Positions 9,480-17,998 of a stretch of 64,000 nucleotides of DNA are shown piece by piece. Positions within the stretch are counted from its first letter, which is position 1, and each line of letters opens with the position of its first letter. The stretch is from Sphingomonas sp. H160509 (GTDB taxonomy: Bacteria; Pseudomonadota; Alphaproteobacteria; Sphingomonadales; Sphingomonadaceae): NCBI RefSeq assembly GCF_024124765.2, contig NZ_JAMXSR020000001.1, positions 62,001 through 126,000 on the forward strand, given 5' to 3'. A program made the translations under genes and the position numbers. The notes under the pieces were generated by a model. That model was given only the letters and a program-made list of their open reading frames with translations. It was not told the DNA's origin and did no database searches.

Positions 9480-10771
9480 ATGTGGTTGATCCACCGCGAT
9501 ACCGACGGAAACAGCGGGGATCGGATCCCGCTGCCGGCACCCCTGCATGACGCGCTGGTGCGCTGGTATGTCGGCGACGGCTCTTTCCACGACGAACAAG
9601 CTGGCGTGACGCTCGTCCAGAATGCCCGGATCGGACACCGCTGGATCGCCTGCGACTGTCTGGGACCGGGTAAGGCCCCGCCCATCCTGACGCCGGCTTA
9701 CCTCTCCGAGGCCGAAACCTACTATTTGCGCCGGTTGACCAGCACCAAGCGGCCGGAGCACCGCACCGATTGCCCCTTCTTCCGCGACCAGGCCACCAAT
9801 CGCATCACGGAAGTCAGGTCCCACAACACCCCGACCGATCCACCTTCAGGCTTTTTCGAAGTCTTGCGACCAGCGCCGGAGAAGCTCGCACAGCGGCCTG
9901 AGGACGAGAGTCTCGACGATCGGACCCGCAACGCCTCGACCCCGCGGCTCGCGCGGCTCCTATGGCGCCTGCTCGACAGCGCCGGCTGCAATACGATTGC
10001 CCCGTTGGGTATGGGCTACGAATGGTCGATCAGGGAAGAGTTTGCATCGCTCGGCCGTGCGGCCGCCAAGATCGAGATCGCGCCGGGCGTCGAGCTGGCC
10101 CGGGCATTCTGGACACACGCGCGCCCCCTCGAGACGAACACGGTCAATGGCACACTACGCGCACTGGCGCCGAAGTGGCCCAAGACACATGCTCCGCAAG
10201 GCTTCGTGGCGCTCTATGCAAAGACGATCAAAGGCAATGAAATCCATGTGCCTGACGGTGAACCGGTCACCATCGCGACGCGCGTCCAATCGCCTTCGAT
10301 CAGGGGTAACCACATCAGCGGACCGTACATCGTCCTTGTCGTTGCTGGCGAATATCCCGAGGCGCGCGGTTATGCGCCCCTGCGCGCCTATGCGCAGCCG
10401 ATCTACAATGGACGCATGTTCTTGCCTGTGGAATCCGACTTCGAGCGCAAGGCGCTACGCGCAATCCTCGATACCCAGCGCGTGTTACATGCCCGGGGTG
10501 TCGACATGGCCATCAGCAAGCCGCTCTTCGATTCAATGACACCAAACGGCCCCTGCCGGCCGGACTTCACCCTTGAGGCGAGGTCGCGAATGACGGGGAA
10601 TTGCGGACGGTGGTGGTGGAGGTGATGGGATTTGACAGCGACGAGTACGAAGCTGCCAAGGCGGTGACGCACCCTCGCATGGCGGTCCTGGGTGATCTCG
10701 TAACGTTAGATAGGTCCGAAATGGATCAGGATTCTGCGTCGACCAAACTGCTTCGGGTTCTGGATATTTGA
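9480..10771 (+). CDS. Conserved plasmid protein, possible PD-(D/E)XK nuclease with metal-binding N-terminus (frameshifted)
   Basis: About 430 residues after adding one G to the run at 10595-10598. The N-terminus has a Cys/His set (HRWIACDC and HRTDCPFF) that could bind zinc. The C-terminus reads RPDFTLE, about ten residues, then VVVEVMG, then a Tyr and Lys, ending in an LVTLD-like strand. This spacing resembles the PD...ExK core of restriction-type nucleases, although the position of the core lysine is taken by methionine. Function is unproven. It precedes plasmid accessory genes and has no close partner. Confidence 0.6.
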
Positions 10772-10775
10772 GCGA

Positions 10776-11045
10776 TCAGCTCCAAGTCATCGTCGTAGCA
10801 AAATAACTAACGATTCCAAGCGTTACCGGTGTCGACAGTAGATACAGCTTTTGCCAGCGCCACCACGCCTTTGGCAGGAAAAGCACGGCGCCACGAACAC
10901 TTCGAACATCTTCCCAGGCCTTGTCCCGGTACAAACCGTGGACCGTCACGGAGACTGACATAGCCATGGCGATTGCGCAGCACATAGCCGCTGCCAGATA
11001 AATGGCGATCCAGTTGGCAATCTCGACCTGCGAAAACTGGTTCAT
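10776..11045 (-). CDS. Small membrane protein, unknown
   Basis: 89 residues with two hydrophobic segments (about residues 10-35 and 68-86) around a basic, tryptophan-rich central loop. The ATG at 11045 follows GAGGTG; a GTG two codons upstream is possible. No family recognised. Converges on the 9480 gene. Confidence 0.5.
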   Translation of the reverse strand: MNQFSQVEIANWIAIYLAAAMCCAIAMAMSVSVTVHGLYRDKAWEDVRSVRGAVLFLPKAWWRWQKLYLLSTPVTLGIVSYFATTMTWS

Positions 11046-11175
11046 CGACACCTCGAATGAAAAAGAGCGCGGTCGACAAACCTGCGCAGAATGATTCTAG
11101 TTCCAAGAGCAGCTTAGCGGCGCGATTTTAGCAGCTGGTAAATGAAACGGTGCGCCACTTGGTCCGTCAAAAAAA

Positions 11176-11277
11176 TGGAGTGGAGAGGGAGGGTAAGAAA
11201 AGGGTCGCGGAAAGCGGCCTTAACCTTCCACCCCAGGGCAGCCGGAAAAGGCAGCCTTCAGCACGAGGCCTGTAGCC
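11176..11277 (+). promoter_or_regulatory. Purine-rich leader (GA-leader 1)
   Basis: A run of G/A with GAGAGGGAGGG (11183-11193) and a further GGG at 11202. Short GC-rich repeats follow (CGC-ggaaa-GCG near 11206), and then the 11278 start. First of ten similar leaders on this strand. Confidence 0.5.
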
Positions 11278-11502
11278 ATGACCAAGTACGTCCTTTTCAT
11301 AAGGGACCACGGCGCCAAGGACGTCCTGGATTTCCATCCGAGCGAGATGTCCGCCAAAAAGGCTCTGGCCGCCTATGTGACGAAGAAGACAGGGCGCGAT
11401 CTGCCATCCGACCCGGAAGCGGCTGTCGAGGAGATCGCCAACTACTTCGATCGTGACAAGACCTTCTACGCGATCGCCGGCGTCCCCGCCGGTGCGCACT
11501 AA
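11278..11502 (+). CDS. Small conserved plasmid protein, unknown
   Basis: A 74-residue soluble protein beginning MTKYVLFIRDHGAKD, with alternating charged and aromatic residues. It probably has one beta-alpha-alpha fold. No motif that I recognise. It follows GA-leader 1 and precedes the Toprim primase gene by 12 bp, so the two are probably co-transcribed. Confidence 0.6.
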   Translation: MTKYVLFIRDHGAKDVLDFHPSEMSAKKALAAYVTKKTGRDLPSDPEAAVEEIANYFDRDKTFYAIAGVPAGAH

Positions 11503-11514
11503 GGGGTATGGGAC

Positions 11515-12369
11515 ATGGCTATCATCGCCAATCGACCATCCCAGCACCTCGTAGATCTGGTCGGCGCGCTTGGCGGCACCTGGCACGGGAACAGCGCGAT
11601 GTGTCGGTGCCCCGCGCATGCCGACGGTACGCCAAGCCTCTCGATCAGGCAGGGTGACCGCGGCCTGCTGGTGACCTGCTTTGCTGGGTGCGACGCTGGC
11701 GACATCCTGCGTGAGCTGGACCGGATACCAGTCGGGCGCCGATATGAACCGCCGGTTCCGGCCCAGGCAAAGGGTACGGCCAACATCGACCGGCTGTGGA
11801 ACGAGGCCGTCAGTGTCTCCGGTAACCTGGCCGAGCGCTACCTCGCCTCGAGGGGGCTGTTGCCGGTGCCAACCGACGTCCGCTTCCATCCGCGCTGTCC
11901 GCTAGGTCCCAAACCCATGACTGTCTTCAAGCCGGCACTGCTGATCGGGGTCCGTGAAGCGCAGCGCTTGGTCGCCTTTCAACGCATCTTCCTGAAGCCC
12001 GATGGAGGCTATTCCCAGAAGGCGACGCTCGGCACGCTTGGTACCGGGGCATGGCGGGGCGGTGGCCTTAGTGCGACCATTGGCCTGGCCGAAGGATTCG
12101 AGACGGCGCGCGCCTGGTCCCGGATCCGCGGACTACCTTGCTGGGCAACGCTCGGCTCGCGCCGGCTCGATCTCGTGACGATCCCTGACAGCGTTACAAA
12201 GCTGATCCTCGCGGGCGATAATGATCTCGCCGGACGCCGTGCAGTCGCGCGAAGCATTGCTCGCTTCGCATCCGACAGTCGTGTCATCCAGGTCGATTAC
12301 CCGGTGGGCTACAAGGACTGGTCCGAAGCGCTCGAGGCGGCAGAGAGGGGAGAGGGAGGGAGGCGGTGA
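11515..12369 (+). CDS. Toprim-domain primase-like protein with CHC2-type zinc finger
   Basis: A 284-residue DNA-primase-like protein. The N-terminal zinc finger has CRCPAH near residue 31 and CFAGC near residue 55. The Toprim domain has GLAEGFETA with the catalytic Glu (about residue 190) and ILAGDNDLAG (about residue 230). Such short primases are common on conjugative elements and may prime the transferred strand in the recipient. The last codons double as a GAGAGGGGAGAGGGAGGG tract preceding the next gene. Confidence 0.85.
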   Translation: MAIIANRPSQHLVDLVGALGGTWHGNSAMCRCPAHADGTPSLSIRQGDRGLLVTCFAGCDAGDILRELDRIPVGRRYEPPVPAQAKGTANIDRLWNEAVSVSGNLAERYLASRGLLPVPTDVRFHPRCPLGPKPMTVFKPALLIGVREAQRLVAFQRIFLKPDGGYSQKATLGTLGTGAWRGGGLSATIGLAEGFETARAWSRIRGLPCWATLGSRRLDLVTIPDSVTKLILAGDNDLAGRRAVARSIARFASDSRVIQVDYPVGYKDWSEALEAAERGEGGRR

Positions 12370-12406
12370 GCTGTCGGATTGGCAGTGCAACCTGAGGGAA
12401 CCTGCC
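12342..12406 (+). promoter_or_regulatory. Purine-rich leader (GA-leader 2)
   Basis: GAGAGGGGAGAGGGAGGG (12344-12361) lies in the 3' end of the primase gene. It is followed by a potential stem of GGCAG (about 12379) with CTGCC just before the ATG at 12407. Confidence 0.5.
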
Positions 12407-15400
12407 ATGTTCGATTTGCTCGATCTTCCGCCCGTCACCGATCACAGCGCATCGGCAAGAATTGCCGGGTTGCTGGCATCGGGTACGCCGATCGCCCGCC
12501 GCGATCTGAACGAGGCGATGACAGCGGCCTTTGGCGGCTCGGACGCAGACGGGCATTGGACGCAGCGTGACAGCTTCGAGATGCTCGAACACGGCATTGC
12601 GCTCCATCTCGCGTCGCAGCCGTACCAGCTCAATGGCATGTCGGACGTGGCACAGGCGTCGGCGATCATGGCGATGCTGCCGACCCAGACGGTGCGCAGC
12701 GAGGAACAGATCGACCTCCAGCAATTCTCGACGCCGGTCGATATTGCGGCGATCGCTGTGTTGATGGCCGCGATCGGTCCGCACGACATCGTCCTCGAAC
12801 CCAGCGCCGGCAACGGCTTGCTGATCGTCCAGGCACCGGCGTGCGCCAGCCTGCAGCTGAACGAAATCGACACGAAACGTCGCGACCGCCTCGCCGGGAT
12901 TTTCCCGGATGCGATCGTCACCGGTCACGACGGCGCGGCGCTGGTCAGCCTGCACGCGCGACTGCCGAAGCCGACAGTGGTGATAATGAATCCGCCCTTC
13001 TCGCGCAGCGTCGGTCGCGGCGCCGACGATCTTGCCGCACTTCGCCATCTGCAGGCGGCGATCCGGCGGGTCGCAAAGGGCGGCCGGGTGGTAGCGATCA
13101 TGCCCGACTGGTTCGCGCCAAGCGCACGCCTGAAAGCGGCCTATGAGGCGGTGCTGACCGGCTGCACGGTTCGCACCTCGCTGCGGCTTGAGCATTGCTA
13201 CCGCAAGCACGGCACCGATATCGCGGTGCGACTTTACGTCGTCGACAAGGTAGCAGGCGGCACCTCGCACACTGTCATTCAGCGCAGTTCGGTAGCGGGT
13301 TTCCTCGACGCCGTGACCATCCCGCCGCGAGCCTCGCTGGTGGCTGATACCCCGATAGCGGCACTACCGGTGCCCAAACCCAGCCTGTTCGGCGCGGCGC
13401 GGCAAGCCAAGGCTACGGTTGCTCGCACCTACCATGCACCGGTGCGCAACAACGTACTGCCGGTCAGCTACAGAACGCTAGCGACGGCCGCACCTCTGGC
13501 CGACCAGGTTGGTTGCTATCTGCCCTACCGGCCAAGCCGGATCGTGTTCGACGTCGCAGGCGACCACCCGACCGCGCTGGTGGAATCAGTGGCGATGGGC
13601 TCGATACCCGCACCGATCCCCACACACATTGCCCACCTTCCGGAGCGCACGGTGACGGAGCGGATGCTGTCCTCATCGCAGCTCGAGACCGTGGTCTATG
13701 CGGGCCATGCTTGGGGTCAGCTGCTCCCCGGGTCATTCAAGCCTGCCAAGGAGGGCGTTGGGCTCACCATCGATCCCGAGGGAAGCAGTTACCGGAAGGG
13801 CTTCTTTCTGGGCGACGGTACTGGAGCGGGCAAAGGCCGACAGGTCGCGGCGTGCATACTCGATAACTGGCTACAGGGTCGTCGCCGGCATATATGGGTG
13901 TCGAAGAACGAACCGCTGCTCGAAGATGCGCGTCGCGACTGGACGGCGCTCGGTGGCATGTCGGGCGACGTACAGCCAATATCCAACTGGAAGATCGACC
14001 AGCCAATCAAACTGGACGAGGGCGTGCTCTTCGTCACCTACCCGACGCTGCGCTCGATGCGTTCCGACCATAGCCGCCTGCAGCAGATCCTCGATTGGGC
14101 AGGCTCCGACTTCGACGGGGTGATCGCCTTCGACGAGGCGCACGAGATGGGCGGCGTCGCCGGGGGCGAGGGTGCCATGGGCAAAAAAGAAGGATCCCAG
14201 CAGGGCATTTGCGGCGTGCTGCTGCAGAACAACCTGCCCGGCGCCCGGGTCCTCTACGCCTCGGCAACCGGCGCATCCGATGTGAACAACCTCGCCTACG
14301 CAGTGCGGCTTGGCCTGTGGGGACCCGACACCGCGTTCGCAGACCGCGAGGCGTTCATTGCCGAAATTCGCAAGGGCGGGATCGCAGCGATGGAACTGGT
14401 GGCGCGCGACCTGAAGGCGCTCGGTCTCTATACCTCGCGCGCACTGAGCTTCGCCGGCGTCGAGTACGACGTGCTGCGGCACGCCCTGACGCCGTCGCAG
14501 ATCGAGATCTACGACACCTATGCCACGGCCTGGAGCGTCATTCACCAGAACATGGAAGAGGCGCTGGAACTGACCGGCGTCGTCGACGGGTTCGAAAAGA
14601 CGACGCTCAATAGCGGTGCGAAGGCCTCGGCACGCTCACGGCTGGAATCAACCAAGCAGCGCTTTTTCGGGCAGGTCCTGCTCTCGATGAAGCTGCCGAC
14701 GGTCATCGCCGCAGTCGAACAGCATCTGAAGGCTGACCAGTCGGTGGTGCTGCAGCTGGTCACGACCGCCGAGGCGATCCTCGATCGACGCCTGGCCCAG
14801 ATGTCGGCCGACGAGCGTGCGGATCCGACGATAGATTTGTCACCGACCGAGTATATTGCCGATTATCTGATGCGGGCGTTCCCGACGCGGCAGATGCAGA
14901 CCTATACCGACGACACCGGTACCGCGCGCTCGGCGCCGATGAGCGATGAGTTCGGCAACCCGGTCCATAACCCCGACGCGCTCGCGGCCCGCGACCAGAT
15001 GCTCGAGCACATCTGTGCACTGCCTCCGATCAAATCCGCACTCGACGCGCTGATCGAGCATTTCGGCACCGACATGGTGGCTGAAGTGACGGGGCGCTCG
15101 CGGCGTCTCGTACCAACGTCGGACGGCCGCCAGAAGATCGAGACCCGCTCAGGGCGCTCCTCGCAGGTCGAAGCCGCGGCGTTTATGGCCGGCACCAAGC
15201 GGGTGCTGGTGTTCTCTGACGCTGGCGGCACCGGGCGCTCGTACCATGCCAGCCTCGATGCCAAGAACCAGCAGCAGCGCGCCCACTTCCTGCTCGAACC
15301 CGGCTGGCGTGCCGATCGCGCGATCCAGGGGCTTGGTCGCACGCACCGTACCCATCAGGCGACGACACCGCTGTTCCGGCCGGTGACCACCGACTGTAAG

Positions 15401-16627
15401 GGCGAGCTGCGCTTCACCTCGACGATCGCGCGGCGCCTCGACAGCCTTGGCGCCCTCACGCGCGGCCAGCGGCAGACCGGCGGGCAAAACCTGTTCGATC
15501 CAGCCGACAATCTCGAAAGTGAGTATGCCAAGGATGCACTCCTGACATGGTTCGCGCTCCTCGATGGCGGCAAGCTGACCAGCACGACGATGGACGACTT
15601 CTGCTCGCGCACCGGCCTCGAGCTGCACGACAATGACGGCGTCCTGAAGGAAGAGCTGCCGCCAATCCAGCGCTGGCTGAACCGTTTGCTTGCGCTGCCG
15701 ATCGGGCTCCAGAACCTGATCTTCGACGAACTCCTGGCACTCGTCGAAACCCGCGTCGCAGCAGCTCGCGAAGCCGGCACGCTCGATGTCGGCGTCGAGA
15801 CGATCACCGCGGATACCGCGACGGTCCTCGACGACACGCTGCTGCGCACCGATCCCCTGTCGGGCGCGACCTCGCACCTGCTCACGATCGAGATCGCCCG
15901 CCGCAAGAATCCCATCTCGCTCGAACGTATCCTCGACCTCGCCAAATGGCAGGACGACGTCGCGTTCGTGGTAAACGCCCGGTCGGGGCGCGTCGCGCTC
16001 CGGACCCGGGCACGGTCGTGGATGGACGACGATGGCCAGCCGATCGCCCGCATCGAACTGCAGCGTCCCTGCAGGCGGGAGTATCTGCGCGAGGCCGATC
16101 TGCTGGAAACGGCATGGGACGTTGTCGACCGGGAGACCTTCGAGGCCAAATGGAGCGCGGAGGTCACCGAGGCGGCGGGTCAGGTCGATACCGAAACGAT
16201 CAGACTGGCGACCGGCCTGCTGCTGCCAATCTGGTCGGCGCTGCCGTCGGACCATCTCGCGGTGAACCGTATCGCGGACGCCCATGGCAATTCGTGGCTA
16301 GGCCGTCTCGTGTTCGACCAGCACGTCGTCCAGCTTTACACCAAGCTCGGGATCGCCAAAACCGACGATCTGCCGGTCGACGCGATCGCACGTTCCGTTC
16401 TCTCAGGGCGCAGCGTCGACGTCGTGCGGCCGTTCCCGATGACGCTCCGCCGCTCGATCGTGAACGGCAACCCGAGGGTGGAGATCGTGGACGCACCCGC
16501 CTCGCAGCTGTCTTGGCTGAAATCGCTCGGCTGCTTCACCGAGATCATCGCCTACCGGACCCGCGTCTTCGTGCCGGCAACCGATGCCGAGACGGTGCTC
16601 GGCCGCGTCCTGAAAGGGGACCGGTGA
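12407..16627 (+). CDS. Methyltransferase / strawberry-notch-like helicase fusion
   Basis: A 1406-residue plasmid protein. An N-terminal adenine-methyltransferase-like domain has the SAM motif LEPSAGNG (about residue 130) and the catalytic-type NPPF (about 194). It is followed by a strawberry-notch superfamily-2 helicase with Walker A GDGTGAGKG (about 468), a DEAH box (about 575) and late helicase motifs GGTGRSYHAS (about 941) and GLGRTHRTHQ (about 974). The ATG at 12407 was chosen; longer in-frame extension would overlap the primase. Members are common on proteobacterial plasmids and phages and have been proposed as anti-defence factors. The exact activity is unknown. Confidence 0.88.
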   Translation: MFDLLDLPPVTDHSASARIAGLLASGTPIARRDLNEAMTAAFGGSDADGHWTQRDSFEMLEHGIALHLASQPYQLNGMSDVAQASAIMAMLPTQTVRSEEQIDLQQFSTPVDIAAIAVLMAAIGPHDIVLEPSAGNGLLIVQAPACASLQLNEIDTKRRDRLAGIFPDAIVTGHDGAALVSLHARLPKPTVVIMNPPFSRSVGRGADDLAALRHLQAAIRRVAKGGRVVAIMPDWFAPSARLKAAYEAVLTGCTVRTSLRLEHCYRKHGTDIAVRLYVVDKVAGGTSHTVIQRSSVAGFLDAVTIPPRASLVADTPIAALPVPKPSLFGAARQAKATVARTYHAPVRNNVLPVSYRTLATAAPLADQVGCYLPYRPSRIVFDVAGDHPTALVESVAMGSIPAPIPTHIAHLPERTVTERMLSSSQLETVVYAGHAWGQLLPGSFKPAKEGVGLTIDPEGSSYRKGFFLGDGTGAGKGRQVAACILDNWLQGRRRHIWVSKNEPLLEDARRDWTALGGMSGDVQPISNWKIDQPIKLDEGVLFVTYPTLRSMRSDHSRLQQILDWAGSDFDGVIAFDEAHEMGGVAGGEGAMGKKEGSQQGICGVLLQNNLPGARVLYASATGASDVNNLAYAVRLGLWGPDTAFADREAFIAEIRKGGIAAMELVARDLKALGLYTSRALSFAGVEYDVLRHALTPSQIEIYDTYATAWSVIHQNMEEALELTGVVDGFEKTTLNSGAKASARSRLESTKQRFFGQVLLSMKLPTVIAAVEQHLKADQSVVLQLVTTAEAILDRRLAQMSADERADPTIDLSPTEYIADYLMRAFPTRQMQTYTDDTGTARSAPMSDEFGNPVHNPDALAARDQMLEHICALPPIKSALDALIEHFGTDMVAEVTGRSRRLVPTSDGRQKIETRSGRSSQVEAAAFMAGTKRVLVFSDAGGTGRSYHASLDAKNQQQRAHFLLEPGWRADRAIQGLGRTHRTHQATTPLFRPVTTDCKGELRFTSTIARRLDSLGALTRGQRQTGGQNLFDPADNLESEYAKDALLTWFALLDGGKLTSTTMDDFCSRTGLELHDNDGVLKEELPPIQRWLNRLLALPIGLQNLIFDELLALVETRVAAAREAGTLDVGVETITADTATVLDDTLLRTDPLSGATSHLLTIEIARRKNPISLERILDLAKWQDDVAFVVNARSGRVALRTRARSWMDDDGQPIARIELQRPCRREYLREADLLETAWDVVDRETFEAKWSAEVTEAAGQVDTETIRLATGLLLPIWSALPSDHLAVNRIADAHGNSWLGRLVFDQHVVQLYTKLGIAKTDDLPVDAIARSVLSGRSVDVVRPFPMTLRRSIVNGNPRVEIVDAPASQLSWLKSLGCFTEIIAYRTRVFVPATDAETVLGRVLKGDR

Positions 16628-17051
16628 GAGGATGTTAGAATCGTACGCCAAGCCTGAGCGCTTTGCAGCACATAGATCGAGTGACGGGTTGCGTGACATG
16701 GATCGGCTACGATCGAACAGGACCAGCGATCGTCACGCAAACCCTCGTTTGCGACGCGTCCCGTTTCTCCATGTCCAACGGGCAATTTTGGGAAAACTCA
16801 TTTGGGAACAGGTTTCGAGAAAGCCGGTCGGTCGTGATGCAGGCGATCGGCTCAAACTGCCCGGCTATCTCGCTGAACCTTCCCTTTTGAGAAAGCTCGA
16901 AACGACCGAATAATGATGGAGCAAGCGGCTTTGGCACTTCGCATATCGAGCCGTTCGTCTGTTGAAATGCGCTTTGCATCAAGGTGAGCGATAGACCGTT
17001 GATATATAACGAGGTTGCAGCCGGTCCCGTTGATCGCGCGCTGGAGTGTTT
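16628..17051. other. Non-coding gap containing repeat copy A
   Basis: No supported gene. It contains repeat copy A and the ribosome binding region (CTGGAG) of the DUF6894-like gene. Short open frames on both strands here do not look protein-like or overlap the repeat. Confidence 0.5.
16781..16895 (-). repeat. Dispersed repeat, AB-type, copy A
   Basis: Read on the minus strand it gives CTTTCTCAAAAGGGAAGG, then AGCCGGGCAG, then CTTTCTCGAAACCTGTTCCC, then GAGTTTTCCC. It aligns almost end to end with copy B at 52261-52370 in the opposite orientation. It marks one end of cargo module 1, just beyond the helicase gene. Confidence 0.75.
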
Positions 17052-17301
17052 ATGCCCCGTTTCTTTTTCCAACACAGAGACAGACGTTCGGACAACCGAT
17101 TACGAGGGCCACGAATGCGCGAGCTATCTCGAGGCACGACGCGAAGGGATCGCGACCTGTGGGCAGATGATGAAAGACGCGGCTGAAGCGTTTTGGGGTT
17201 CGCGTCCATGGAGCGTTTCGATCACTGACGCGGACAATCTAATTCTGTGGGAAATACATATTGATGGCCAGGCTTCCCCGGCCGGGCGAGCGCTCGGCTA
17301 A
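17052..17301 (+). CDS. DUF6894-like small protein (frameshifted)
   Basis: About 82 residues with the family's MPRFFF start, a central TTDYEGHECASYLEARREG motif and a C-terminal beta pair. One extra base in the TTTTTCC run at 17064-17070 separates MPRFFF from the rest. The start follows CTGGAG. Function of the family is unknown. It is the first gene inside module 1. Confidence 0.65.
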
Positions 17302-17472
17302 AGTCTGTCCGGACGAACTCATCATCCCGTAAGACAGTCAAAAGTGGTTCCGGGTTTGAAGTACACTCAGCGGGCACCGGTATGATTTAGGTTATTTTTT
17401 TGATTTGATCTATATCAAGAGGCCAGAACGGGCGCGTGTTGAGCGGCCTTGCCCTTAGTTGGAGAAATCGCC

Positions 17473-17613
17473 GTGCCTTATAACGCTGACCAATGGGAAG
17501 AAGTAGCGCGCGCAAGACTGTCAGAACTACTAGCCATATTAGATGAAAATGGCGCAACCTTAGTTGCCGCACACGTTGAAACGGCGCTATCATGCCTTGC
17601 CCCTTTCTACTAA
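17473..17613 (+). CDS. Very short helical protein resembling the N-terminus of the 20688 regulator
   Basis: 46 residues starting at GTG 17473 behind TTGGAG. Its core LLAILDENGATLVAAHVETA matches in pattern LLDVLDHHDQPLIAAHLATV near the N-terminus of the Crp-type regulator at 20688. A looser match is the 22137 protein. It probably folds as a helical hairpin. The function is unknown. Confidence 0.5.
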   Translation: MPYNADQWEEVARARLSELLAILDENGATLVAAHVETALSCLAPFY

Positions 17614-17675
17614 ATTCTGACGATGATACGCGGTGACCTAACTTCACCCTATGCTACAAATAGACGGCAGCAAAT

Positions 17676-17915
17676 TCAACGTGGGATATTCTCGACCAAG
17701 GCGGATAATGCGTCATCTTGGAATGTATGAGGACGGACCTGACGATTAGGCAATGATAGCCGCAAGCCACGGCGTTCGACTACTTTCATATCACGTACCT
17801 TCCTAGCTACTACTATCAACGGACCCTCGAACAGTATTTCGCTGGACTGATCATCGGCGAAATCAACCTTCAACAGGCGAACCAAGGTCGCCTCCTCGTT
17901 CCATGGAAAATCCAT
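17676..17915 (-). CDS. Uncharacterised ORF downstream of the GGDEF-EAL gene
   Basis: 79 residues, mixed beta/alpha, no motif recognised. The open frame continues upstream past ATG 17915 to 17996 without another start codon and still looks protein-like. The true gene may therefore be longer, or a remnant. No clear ribosome binding site. Confidence 0.35.
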   Translation of the reverse strand: MDFPWNEEATLVRLLKVDFADDQSSEILFEGPLIVVARKVRDMKVVERRGLRLSLPNRQVRPHTFQDDALSALVENIPR

Positions 17916-17998
17916 AAAGTGTATCCCAGTCGTCTGATTAGCATTAAATGCATGGGGCGTTTTCCGAACATATTCGGCGCGGCGATCGTTATCAAAAA

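Noticed and set aside
13464..16496. Long antisense open frames across the helicase gene and other GC-rich genes
   Set aside because: Typical shadow frames of high-GC coding sequence, rich in Arg/Ala/Pro, without ribosome binding sites or family resemblance.
16632..17075. Short open frames on both strands near 16.7-17.0 kb
   Set aside because: They overlap the AB-type repeat and lack consistent start signals.
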